Source: Marisa cornuarietis | Taxonomy: Eukaryota; Mollusca; Gastropoda; Architaenioglossa; Ampullariidae | Assembly (NCBI GenBank): GCA_004794655.1 | Contig: SMMW01000188.1 | Span: forward strand, 124,001-188,000 | Length of the DNA stretch: 64,000 bases | Direction of reading: 5' to 3' | In this document: positions 13,001 through 25,700 of the stretch, piece by piece | How positions within the stretch are numbered: the first letter of the stretch is position 1 | Layout: each line of letters begins with the position of its first letter | Made by a program: the position numbers and the translations under genes | The notes under the pieces: generated by a model | What the model saw: the letters and a program-made list of their open reading frames with translations, nothing else | Database searches by the model: none | Told to the model about the DNA's origin: nothing

Positions 13001-16000
13001 AGTCCTTCATTGAAAGTCTCATCACTTTTTCATTCGTCTCCTGGTTCCACAATTTCTCCCTAGGGAACAGGAACAGTCTTGTCTCCCTTGTTAATATCTG
13101 TTCTAAGATCACCGGAATCAGGCAGAGGGACTTGGCAGCTTTCTGTCATCAGCAAATCCTTAGGAAGGCCTCCCGTATCCTATTTCTGATCATGTGTTGG
13201 CATGTGAGTTTTCACTCTTGCGGTCTGGCTGTAGGTACGCAATGCCTGTTTGCAAAATTAATCCACCGCAATCCATTCGTTCCACATGCCATTTACCTGA
13301 TTAAATCTACTGGCCGTGAGCTTGTATTAACCTGAGGTGACCTAAGGTCACTAACTGTATCTACTGTTGCTGGGAATGTGTGTGTGTGTGTGTGTGTTAA
13401 ATTGCTCAGGGGAAGAGTCAGTAACCCAGTACATGGGGTGTACTCAACGGGTTGTGTACTCGGAAATCAGTCGCTATATTGTAATGAAACAAGCAAGAAA
13501 GCTTCCTTCGGTGTAGGCTGCAGCAACACGTGTGGTAGGTGTTCCAAAGGAAGTACTTATGATGCCTCATCAGGCGATTGTTTAAGGTTATGCGGTGCTG
13601 GATATCAGCCGCCATCCTGAATTAAACTATGTACAACTGTTATATACGGTGCAGGCTACAAGGAAACATGTGGCAACTGTGACAAAGAATGTGCTGCAGG
13701 ATACAAGCTACCGTAGTGTAAAGTATTATTCCCAACTGTAGCAGCATGTGCGGCAACTGCTCTGATGGAACAACATGCACCATTGTAACAGAAAAATGTC
13801 CAATCGACTGCATGCTGGATATCAGAGAAGGTACTGTAATGACTCCATGAGTTGCAGCAACACATGCAGCACCTGCACAGAACATAGTCTGTGAAACATC
13901 TATGACGGCAGGTGAGACAGGGTGTGCTGCAGGATAACAGTTACTTTTCTGTAAAGGAGCTTGCTATACGGGTTCGTTTGGCCTCGACTGTGATAAGACA
14001 TGTGGCAACTGGTCAGAGGGAATAACGTGCAACGTCGTATCAGGAGACTATCCACAGGGCTGAAAATCTGGACATCAAGGAATTTTCTGTAGACCGTGCT
14101 GTAAAAATGTATTTATTTTTGTGAAGCGCCTTGTGCCTGCCCTTAGGGTAGGGATAAGGCGCTATACAAGAGAACATTATTATTATTATTATCTCTTTTA
14201 TATCATGTATATGTATGTATTACTTATGAGTACTATCTGAAATTGCCCTTGTGAATAAATAAAGTTGTATTATATTGTATCATAAAACTATAATCCCAGA
14301 GAAAACCCTGTACTCACTAGAGTGAAATCGCCCATAAACACAGAAGCACTTTCCCCAATTTCACAGTTTGTTCTCTATGCTTGATGTATAAAAGAATACA
14401 ATTTTAAATATTTTAAAGACCTACCTAATCGGTGACACATACTGCACTCAAAAGACTCCTTTCATATCACTTATTAATGCCTTGAGCATGAAATCGCAAG
14501 GAGAAACATGAATCTTGAGAAATTAAATAGAAGCGATTTTCTTGCCTGTTCAAGTCTTCACGGGGGCTCAAAGCTGTGTATGACATCAGTACCAGGGTAA
14601 TCCTGGCTGACCACAACATGACTGATACAAGTTGCCCAGAAAATACTGAGTTTTGGGGTCCTAGCCATAATCCCACAATTCTGAAGATTTCCCATAATGA
14701 ATATGGTTAACCTGTAAACTGAACAGGTCTGAATATTGAGCTCACTTCCAAATGCTTCATAAATTCAATTATTATTATAAAGGGACAACATACTTAGCTT
14801 CTAAGGTATGCAGTTTCTCTTTGAGAGCTTGAACATCACAGGTTAGCTGATGTTGTTGAGCAACCAGCTGCTCATGATTCTCTTTATCATAGCCCAGATT
14901 TTTCAGGTTTCCCTGAAATCCAGAACATTGCAGTCAGAAACTAAAATGTCTCCCAGAGTGCCAATCCCAGACCCAACAATACCTGGGCTGGACTCAGTAT
15001 AAGAAACTATTCCTCCTAACAATATAAGTAACCCTCCCTGCTACATTAGTTCACGAAATACAAGCCTCCACCAATCAGTGGGATAGGCTCAGTACAAGAT
15101 TTGATTTCCCCTAAAAATCTGAACGATTATCCCTCCCCTCTCCCTGACCTTTTGATACCAGCCTCCACATCACTGCACATAATGAGGTAGGAAAAGAACT
15201 CACCTTGTCAACACAAATGTCCATACATATGCCTAATTAACATACAGTCCTACAGGTTGGTCAAACATAACATAGGCACTATAAAAAAATATAATGTGCA
15301 ATATATTCTTCATGGTATAAAATGAAACTGACAATTTACTAGTAAAGAAAATATTGATACTTCACACAAGCAGATTGCTGTTTTTAAGTTTAAGAAAGTA
15401 TTAAATTATCATGGGAAAAGGAAAAGAAAACGATAAATAGAAAAAGAGTAAAAAGAGGAGCTTCATAAATTACTGGCAGTGAACATAAATATTGTTTACC
15501 ATGTCTTGGGAATCACATGTGAAAGGAAGAACCCAACCCTCTCCTTTTGTTGTCTTTACCTCCCCTAATAAATCAGGTATTCATTTCTGTCATTCCTCCC
15601 CTGATAGACCAAGTATTTATTTCTGCCTTAACCTTTCCTGATAACTCTGGTATTCATTTCTGCTTAACAGCAAACGGTGGGCCCTTGACATTTTATCCCA
15701 TCCATAGGCCCAAGCAGGCTTTGAACAGCAACCTTCTTACGTCTAGCACACTAACTGCTAACCACTTAAAAAAAAAATTGGAGGCAGGCAAGTAGTAAAC
15801 ATGATTACCCATGTGTAACAAAGTACTAAAGTAAATTAGGTTTGGTATGCTAGGTCACTGGTTGCTAGTGATCATTCAGTTTTACTGCAACTGAAAATAT
15901 ACTGATTGGAAGAGTAGCTCCTACATCAAACAATATGGAAACATTTAAATAGTAGCTTCTATATCATAGGATATGGTAGCATTTAAGGAGTAGCTCCTAT

Positions 16001-19000
16001 ATCATAGGATATGGTAGCATTTAAGGAGTAGCTCCTACATGATGTTATATAGTAATATTTAAGGAGTAGCTCCTACATGATGTTATATAGTAACATTTAA
16101 GGAGTAGCTCCTACATGATGTTATATAGTAACATTTAAAGAAAGAGTAGCTCTTACATAATATGGTTACAGTTAAAGAGAGTAGCTCATGCATCATATTA
16201 TATGGTAACATTTAAAGAGAAACTCCTACATCATATTATATGGTAACATTTAAAGAGAAACTCCTACATCACATTATAGTATCATTTAAAGACAGAGTAG
16301 CTCCTACATCATAATATGATAACCGGTCGTTTTGACTAAGGTCGATTCGACTAGGGTTAGTTTGACTAAGTCATTTGGTCTAACGGTCGAGTCGTCTATA
16401 GGACGCATGAAATACTATAGGACGTGGGCCACTTCATGACAGCCTGCCTCCTCGCAACTCTCACTTCAACTTTCATCATAAGGTGCATCGGAGAGGGGGG
16501 TTGTCTTATGTTGTACCCACTTTACGTATGGTTTCACCCCTGTACGGCGCTGCACGGGTTTCCATTAATGTGTTCATTCTGCAGGGACGTTTATTTGTAT
16601 GTTATCTTGACATTATTTTTGGCAGTGTTCGCCCTTTCTTCTTCTCTCTTACAATTTTCTTCCATCTTTAATAAACGCGTGTTTTTTACTGTTCCCACGT
16701 ATGCGCGTCAATTTTTAAACTTAGGGACGGTTAGATGTGTCGCCGGCGCCGGGCGTTTGAGTGCTTGTTGAGTCTGTGTGACAATTACCACTATTTACAT
16801 GATAGATTTAAATCGTTTATTAACATTAAAATCACTTCAATTTTTTCCATTTCATGCATCCTATAGATGACTGGCCGTTAGACGAAACGACTTAGTCGAA
16901 CCGACCCTAGTCAAAACGACCGGGAACCCATAATATATGGTAACATTTAAAGAAAAGCCATCTACACATGGTAGAAAGATGGTCGACTTCATCAGGTACA
17001 TGATATCAACACACATACCTCCATTTGTGCAAGATTCTGTGTGAGTGCATTATATGTGTTCATATCTTTCTTGTACTCCTGGTCTGTTTTTTTAATCTCA
17101 GCTTCCTTCTTCTTCAGCTCCTGTTCTGCATGCTTTAGTCTGTACACAGAAGAGATTTGTTGGGTGGGTGAAAGTTCTGACAATGGCATGCTAAAACAAT
17201 TATGTTTCTTTAACAGAAAATCAGCAAATCCTGATGTAAAGCAATGCACTTAATATACTATTACAACAAAGGAACTCATGTGATTAAAATTTAAAGTAGA
17301 ACAGAAAAAACCCATTTCAACTGAACCCTCAAAAATTATTTATGAAATGATGACTATTTAGTTGAACCCCTTTTGTCTTACTCCTCTATATCTTTGTTTA
17401 TCTGCATGCATGAATCCTCCCCCCAATAATACCAAGGCTGACCTAGCAAAATTACATTTTCATAGTAAATCCTTTCTTCAACCAGACAAGTCAACAGACC
17501 ACTATTGGAATGTAATCATTGATAACTGACCGACAAAATGTCAGCTATCAATGATTACAACGATCAATGTGCCTGCCATGCAGGGTGCTCTACTGGTCAG
17601 ATGAGCAACAGCTCCCAGGAAGCCAAAACAACAAAAGCCAAGCCAACACAGTTTTTTTCTTTTAAACCAACACTCACTGCAGTCAAACAGCAGGAAGCTT
17701 GAAGGACCTTTACATCGAGTCTCGAATAATGAAAATTTATTTTATTAAAAATCATTTCATCTGTGACTTTACCAGATAACACGATTTAGGAGAATAGACA
17801 CCTGGAGGGAAATTTAAAAATGTCCACCTGCCTATCCAGGGTTTCTAGATCTTTTAATAATAATAATAAAGTTGATTTGTATAGCAACTTTTCCACCACT
17901 AAACAGAGGCTCAAAAGTCTTTATTAAAAAGAAAAACACATTCACATAATAATAATTGATGCTGATCTCAAAAACAGTAAGTTTTAGTGTTCTTATTATT
18001 TATGCTCACTCCCTTCCCACCAAAACCAACATTTATTTCTGTTGAAGTTGATCTTCGCAAAGAAAGGATTGGTTTAAGCAGTGTTTGGTCACTTAATCCC
18101 CAGACATTTAATCCCCTAGACTTTTAATCCCTAGGCACTTAATCCCCAGACAAATAATCCTCAAAAATGCCCCCAAATCACGACACAACACTCAAAATGG
18201 CTCCAAACTAAAGAGAAATGACCTTTTAATACAACAAATTTTCTGATTGGTTGCGGAGTAAGCTGGTACAGCCACGAAACTGGCCCTGCGGAGTCAGAGG
18301 GTTAATGCCTCTACTGAGTACTGAGTTAGACTATTTTTATTCTTCATTGAGCGGCAATTTTGTGAACTTGAAATATTATAACCGTAAGAGAAATGTGTCG
18401 CGTGGTAACTCTAATGGGAGGTAACAATCAACCCAATTAGGGTCTAGGGTGGCTTGCTGACAAGTCTGAGGCCCCTTATGCAAGAAAGGGGGGCATATGT
18501 GCTAGTATAGAGGTGTTGTTTGGGGTAGAAGCACGGAGGTGTTGCATGAGGGCGATCATTAGCTTACCTGTCATATTGATTAACAACAATTACCTCACAA
18601 ACACTTAAGAACAATTTTCATTGAAGAACATTGAATTTAATAACGCACACGAAATTTAACTAATGTTATAGATGTTGAAATGACGTTGAAGTTAAGTATT
18701 ATTTTAATTGGCAAACTTAATGGGATGTTTATATGAAAATAATTATTTGAATTTGAATTAAATTTTTCACTGACTTCATAATTTTATAGCTGAGATTTCA
18801 TTTTTAGGATGAAGTGTTTGGGGATTAAGTGCTTAGGGATTAAAAGTCTAGGGGATTAAGTGTTGGGGATGAAGTGTCTGGGGATTAAGTGTCTGGGATT
18901 CGTTTAAGCAATGTCTTGAATGTCAAGTGTAGGCCAGTAAAAAGAAAGGTTCGCTGGAATACCAAATTCGAAGTTTTAGGGCAACACAGTTGAGAACAGA

Positions 19001-19709
19001 AAAGTCCTGGCACCGAAGAAGCGAAGGCGACAGCAGTCCAGTTACACACACAGAGCAAGATGCAGGATGAGACAAATGCATCTCATCACCAGACGACATC
19101 GCTGAAGCGCACAGATCCAGAATCTAAACTACAGAACACGTAGCAATGTACATGGTTTGTAAATAAAAAATGGAAAATGGTATGGTCCACAATGTTAGAA
19201 CAGTTAAAAGTGTTGGTGAGGGAGGTGAAGAATCTTTAATGAATTTAATCTTTAATGACTTTGTCAGGACATTTACACAATTGTAAGGATCTAAGTGATA
19301 GTGTTAATGCCTTAGTGTTTGAAAAGCAGAGTCCACGAAAGGTTGGTTGGTTATTTGTCAGAAGCAGAGGATGTATCTTGGTGAGAAAAAAACCCCAAAC
19401 CCAGACATTAAAATAATAACAGTACACACAGCATAAAAATATGCATTATCTAAGCAACCAGTACTGGGTACTGGGTACTATGAGTATTCTTAATGCATTC
19501 CTCTTGATATCTGTCTGTATGGCATAAATCAAGTTGGCAATAGTCTCACTTTTTGAGATCTTGAGTCAAAGGCTGTGACCAACAAAAAGTGCAATCCTGT
19601 AAAAGCACTGATACAAGTGTTGATGGTCATACAGTATAAATCTTTTTTGATGGAAAGGTCAGTAGTCTACTACACTCGTAGGAGTTTTTCAGTGAAAGGT
19701 CAGCAGTTT

Positions 19710-19757
<48 letters not shown>

Positions 19758-22700
19758 TCCATTTGTAATGCGCAGGTATCCATTCGAAAGAATGCTCATT
19801 GCGCAGCAAAAACAAAATAAATAAAAAATAAGAAAAAAAAATAAATATAGTAAATAAATAGATAAACACCAGAAAAGTAAAAAATAAAGTTTACTAGCGA
19901 TCTGCTGGAACTAATAGTCACATATATCTTGCGGGATGTACTGCATGCTCTGGAATACTTGCATAGCAGAGGTGTCATACACAGGGATGTGAAGGCTAGC
20001 CATGCTTTAATATGAGCTAGCGGACAGACGAGCTATAAACGTCTGAACCACTGCACTTGGAACTGAAGAGTGGTGTTAACTTGCAGCAGTCGCAGCTGCA
20101 AGGACACCTCCAGTATACCTTCATACATTTTCTAAATATCCTAATGCACTTTGCAGACTTTGATCATAACTGAGAAATATTGTCAGCTTCAGTGCATTGA
20201 GCTCTATTGTGTGGAGAAATGTGCTATACAAGTTGTCATTATTATTATTGTTATTAAAATGTTTAATTTGGTTAAAAAAATAGTTACTGTCCGCAGTGAC
20301 ATATGGAGGGTATTTGGACCCTACACACCTTATTCATCAAAAGTCTTTTTTTTACTTTGTACAAGATAAAATGGACTTTAAAAGACAAAACCAATAACTT
20401 CTGTTACAAAATATGAAACTTGATTATCAAATATATAGGAATTATTTTCTTCTTTACATTAAAACAGTTTTAAAAATAGGCAAAATAAGTTTGGGGCCTT
20501 CCCGTCTACACCACTACATTGATAAATATCTTGAAAGAAATGGTCCCTTGCTAATCCACCACTGAAATACTAAGAATTATCTGAACCAAACAGAAAAGCA
20601 GTCTAATAATAATAATAATAAATGAAGATTTTTTAGCGCATATTCAAACTCAAAGAGAGCCATGCTCTTAGCGCTTAAATGGGGATGAAACATGGACTAA
20701 ATGGATGGAACACGAGGGACGGAAGAGTACACGACAGTACTGATGACAAACAGAGAACAAAGATAGAAAACACAAAAAGACACCAAGTAACAGGAACAGA
20801 GAATATAGTGATTCTGCAGAGAAAGATGGGGTGAAAAGTAGCGAGAGCGGAAGGGGGGAGGGTAAGAAGGACGAGCATTGTGTGGATTGTGTTAGGAGTA
20901 ATGCTCAAGGAAGAGGTGTGTTTTCAGTGCAGATTTGAAAGATTCAATTGTAGGAAGGTGGGAGATGTGGAAAGGGAGAGAGTTCCATTGTTTTCCTGCA
21001 CAGTAGCCAAAAGTCATGTGACCGTATGTTGTTGTTCTGGTGACAGGAACAGTTAGGATACGGCCATCAGACGAAGAGCGGAGCAGTCTACCTGGGACGT
21101 AAGGGAAGAGAAGTTCAGAGACACAGTCAGGGGAGTCTATCAGATGAGATGAGACGAATACCAAGCTGTCTCTAACTATAGCTCTGCTTTCTTTTGAGTA
21201 CTGTCTCCTTGTACAACCAATCTTCAGCTCATTCTCTTTCTAGGCCCTTAGCTGATCTTTGATCTCCCCTTGCTGTTAAAGCCCTCCTGAAACACCCATA
21301 AACCTGGCTCAGTTCTAGACCCAGAGTTGTTATGGAAAGTGACCCTATAGAGGTTAGCGTTAGGCTTTGGTGCTTTAGCTGACAGCAGCTGTGCTTAGTT
21401 TTAACCACTTTTACCTCATGTGGGCCTGCTTGGTGTTTGTTTCTGCATCACTGATGCTTTTTTTGGCCACTGAAACAAACCAAAAATAAAAAAAAGAACT
21501 GACACTATAGTGGCTACATAATAATACTCATAATAAAGTCTAACACACACGCACACACAAAGAAGAGCTAGTCCTCTGAAGCCAGTGAGGTGAAGGGACA
21601 TCACTCTTAGTCAAAGGAATCCTTTTGAGACTTTTGAGACTTTGGGTGCTCAAAAAAGAACTGATTCAGATGAACCAATTCACTGCAGATTTTAAATGAT
21701 CAATAACATGTTAAGGTGATAAACTAACATGTATAAGCAGAATTGATTATGATTTGCTTTAAAGACATTTCAAATTAATCTGTATCATTGGCTGTCACTT
21801 ATGTTTATAAGCAAAGCAAATACTTGTCTTTTATGTGCACCAGCTAGCTTGAATAGCATCACCCATAAGACCGATGATAGACGTTTACAGTGATTGGATG
21901 GAGTGCAGTAAAGAATGCTGAGCTTAAGATGCCAATCTCTCCATGTTGTTTAAATAACATTATTCTGTTTCACAACTTAAGCTGCTAACCTCCCTAGTTT
22001 TTAAACATCTAATGCTGTTTCACAGCTGTAAAAAAAACCCTGATAAACAGAAGACTGTTTAAAAGACAGAGTTTTGTCATATCACAGTATTTAGCTACCA
22101 AAAGGAAGACTACTATACAGTGGCACCTCGAGTTACGAATTTAATTCGTTCCAGAGCCGTGCTCATAACTAGAAATACTCGTAACTCAAACAAATTTTAC
22201 CATTTAAAGTAATAGAAATCGTATTAATCCGTTCCAGCCCTCTGACAAGTCCCCAAAACTTCCTAAACTATGAAAAAATACATGTTTTTAGGTACAAAAC
22301 ACACACGTAAAACTTCAAATTACACAACAAAATAAATAAATAAACGAAAAATGTACAAAATACGGTACTGTAATCTTACTGGCGACAAATGAGCGTGACT
22401 AACGGAGAGTGGCTGAGGAGAGAAGGATGGATACTGGCACGGAACGAAGCGTAGATACAGCACTTTCTTACACTTTAAACAAAACTAAAGTTGCATTTTC
22501 TTTACTTTAATTGAATTCATGAAATTAATTTGTAAAAAAAACTTTACACAAAATTACGTAAATTGTAAAACAAAAAGTTCTTAGATTTCAACTTTTTTAA
22601 CTTTAAACTTAACTTATGCTTATAATTTACATATGTATGATACATTTTGCACTAATCATCTGTTTTTGCCTTTTTGGCTGCACTTTCAGCATCTTCACTT

Positions 22701-25700
22701 GCCTCCCTTTTCAATAAATACCTATCCAATGATGTTTGCTTTTGCCTACTTTTCAAGATTTTATGGAAGTGAGACAAAGCATGGTCATTAGTAAGGATTC
22801 TGGGACTGAGCACCGACGCATCAGCTACCGGTAGGATCCCTAAGCTCAGCTGTTCGTAACTCGGAAAAGTGTTCATAACTCGAGCAGAAATTTTGCTTGA
22901 GCCGCTGTTCGTAACTCGAAATGCTCGTATATGGAGCAGCTCGTAACTCGAGGTACCACTGTATTTAGAATAACAATGCAACATTTAACAACGGTGAGTT
23001 AAGCATAAACTTCAAAGAAAAATGTACAAAAATCTTGACTAAATCATAAAGTTAATATCAACAGTAGTTTTTCTTACATTTGCATGCCTCATGAACTAGG
23101 CAAATAAAAATTGCCTGCAAAAACGATCTGTTAATGTTTTGAAAAGTATTCTTAATGATCCCCATTACTATGAAGACTAAATAATTCTGCACACTTGCAC
23201 TGACCTAGCAGCTGTTCGTTGAGTGTGGCTGCTTCCCCATCATCATTGGTTGAAAGGCCAGCACTAACTGCCTGGTAACGTTTCTGTGCAGCTGTGTACG
23301 CTGCAGCTCCCTTCTCGCTTTCTTCTCTCACAACTTGAATCTCTGCGGCCATCTTGTCCAGTTCTTTCTGACAAGCAGCTTGTGCTTTAGTGTTCTGTAA
23401 AATTAACATGATGCTAAAGGATCATTTGTCAGACACTGGTAGGACAAGAGAGGTAGGAACTATTATGGTCTCCCTCAATAGTATGACCATGTCAGTAATG
23501 TATGCAGCATAACAAACCTGCTGTTTTTATTAATCATTTGGATGGAAAGGAAATGGAAAAGGTGAGTAGATGGAAAGCGATTTGTGTGGGAGTGTGTAGG
23601 TGTAGGCATCTTACGACTGCCGCTTTTTCTTTTATGTAACAGCATCATTGACAGGCTCCACTAGCATAAACTGAAAAGGGCTGGAAAAAAAAAGAGTCCT
23701 TTGTGGCTGTTTTGTGTCCTTGACCGGTATGGGGAACTTTGTTTTCCTTGGTGCTGTGTTGTGAAGTACCGACAAGACTTGTTAAAACAGGGTTAAATTA
23801 TCCATGTTAAGGTGAACCTGCTTCAATTTTGTTTTTGAGTCTTTTCAACTGAATCATTGAGGAATATCAAATAAGTAGTATATTTAAATTTGAATGATTA
23901 TTAGATGTTAAGTTTCTTTTCTGTCTAGTTCTTTGCCCTTTCTTTTCTCTAGGTTCTTTATGTAGTGGTGTGCCAGATCTTGCTGGACTTCTACAGGGGT
24001 GGCAACTGGGAAAAGACTGTTGTGACCGTGTTCTTTCATGCTGGAGCTTCTAATCTGATGGAGGCATCCAAGAGGACTTTCTATGGGCATCTGTAATGAA
24101 AGACTTATCTTTACATGGAGACTTACGGTTTTAATGTATGTCTGTGAAATAGGTTAATCATTTAGTTTGTTGAATATTTTTCTGATGCTATATTTTATTA
24201 AGATTTTTGTTGGTGTTTTCTATCTTGTCTGAAAGTAACTAAAGAGTTGCAAGTGACAAAACCCTTATTTGGAGATTTGGTAAGATTTTAAGCTTGCAGT
24301 GCTAAATGTAGTCCTTGACGTGCTTGCAGCGGCCAATAGAACAGCATAAATATTGATAAATTAGACATAAATATTGCAAGCATTAATTTTTAAGATCTTC
24401 AAAAATTGTGAATTCACCAGCAGTAACTTACATCATCCAAACTTTTTGTCAACTCCTTCAAGCGCTTCTGCTCCACCTTAAGTCCTTCTCTGCAGTTGTC
24501 AAGGGCACTTTGAGCAGTAGCATCCTTCTTTTGCCAGACTGCTAAATCTGCTTCCAAGTGTTCCATCACTCCCCCAGATTCCTGGTAAATGTAAGGACAC
24601 AACTATTTAATGTATTGTACAATTATGTTGTAGACTGTAGAGGAAACAACTTATGGTGGCAATGACTGCAGCACTTTTCAATTATGAGAAGAGATAAATG
24701 GCATTTCAGGGGTGGACTGTGGTGTTTTGACATGAGAAGCCAAATGATCTGCCCCTGATCACACTGTCATGATTGGGAGCCAAATAATTTCCTAGGACTG
24801 AAGACTATCCTGAAGCCAAATGTCCTTTGCATGATGTTATGACACATTCAGCATAATCAATTTATTCCTTTGAAGTTTTTGTCTAGTGCTTAATATTGGA
24901 ACTGGTCTTCCTGTGTGGGGATAGTCGAAGCAGAACTGTGTGTGGAATCTAACTGCTGTTAGTGTACTGAATCTTTTTGTGGGGATTCTGTTTTTCAGAG
25001 GGATGTCCGTGCTGATTCTGTTTGAATACCTAATATAATGGCAAAGTTAATAAATACACTTTACAATAGGATTAATAGGCTGGTAGTCAAATAATAGAAT
25101 GAATTATTGCCTTAATCATTTTTATAATTCAAGACATGAGTTTAACCCTTTACTGGGCACATGTTTTTCTATTTTTAAGTCCTAAACAGGCAAGAATTTT
25201 CAAGATTTTAGAGAAATTTAGGGGTACATCAGTAAAAACGCCATATCTAGGGTGTTAGTGCATATATTTAAATGAAATAAAATGCCAAATGATCAGAAAT
25301 GAATGCACTTTTGTGTGATTACCTTTTCATTCGGTTTTCTCATATCTTTTCCATGTATCCACAAAAATAAAGCAAACAAAATGTCCAACAAAGCACTATT
25401 TACAAGTTGATTTGACACAAAGATCGGATGTGTGCACGCTACTGACGCTAATGTCACTACCGATCTCTTCCTCCGACTGATAGTCCACTTCTCTCACGTC
25501 AATGTTCGATAAATGGAAGCCTGTAAACTCCCCTTCATCAGAAGAAGAATCCAAAATATCCATTTTTGACACTCACACAAAAAAATCCAAAAAAAAAAGG
25601 AAAAAACTAACACACTGATGCGAAAATTTGTGGAAATGCAGTCGAATATCTAAACAATCGAATAAACCGGAAGTGAACTGCTGGAAGTCTCGCGAACGTG

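Larger units (their letters stand above)
9650..13340 (+). mobile_element. L2/Rex1-like non-LTR retrotransposon, broken by two CR1 segments
   Basis: Pieces in order: endonuclease motif [12 protein letters not shown] at about 9709-9745; then, after a CR1 tail, [15 protein letters not shown] (about 10220-10255); the linker with KKHVFYTGA and [16 protein letters not shown] (10510-10620); the RT start [16 protein letters not shown] (about 10895) and [16 protein letters not shown] (about 11085) to [13 protein letters not shown] (about 11215). A CR1 block follows. The 3' end ([31 protein letters not shown], about 12960-13335) comes next. The RT core with the catalytic aspartates is missing, and there is a stop near 11026. 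Same family type as the minus-strand copy at 33531-35361. Confidence 0.75.

Noticed and set aside
12529..13335. 268-codon plus-strand open frame as a protein gene
   Set aside because: It is a chance fusion of a CR1 C-terminus and an L2-like C-terminus. Both ends are retroposon sequence and there is no natural start.
17512..17558. Calling the 19-bp hairpin a microRNA gene
   Set aside because: The whole hairpin is 47 nt and the loop 9 nt, shorter than animal pre-miRNAs. It is kept only as an inverted repeat.
23908..24090. 60-codon minus-strand frame starting with ATG after a possible acceptor in SMC2 intron 8
   Set aside because: It would add a basic, non-coiled-coil segment between SMC2 exons 8 and 9, which already join in frame and align without a gap. 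No domain is recognised.
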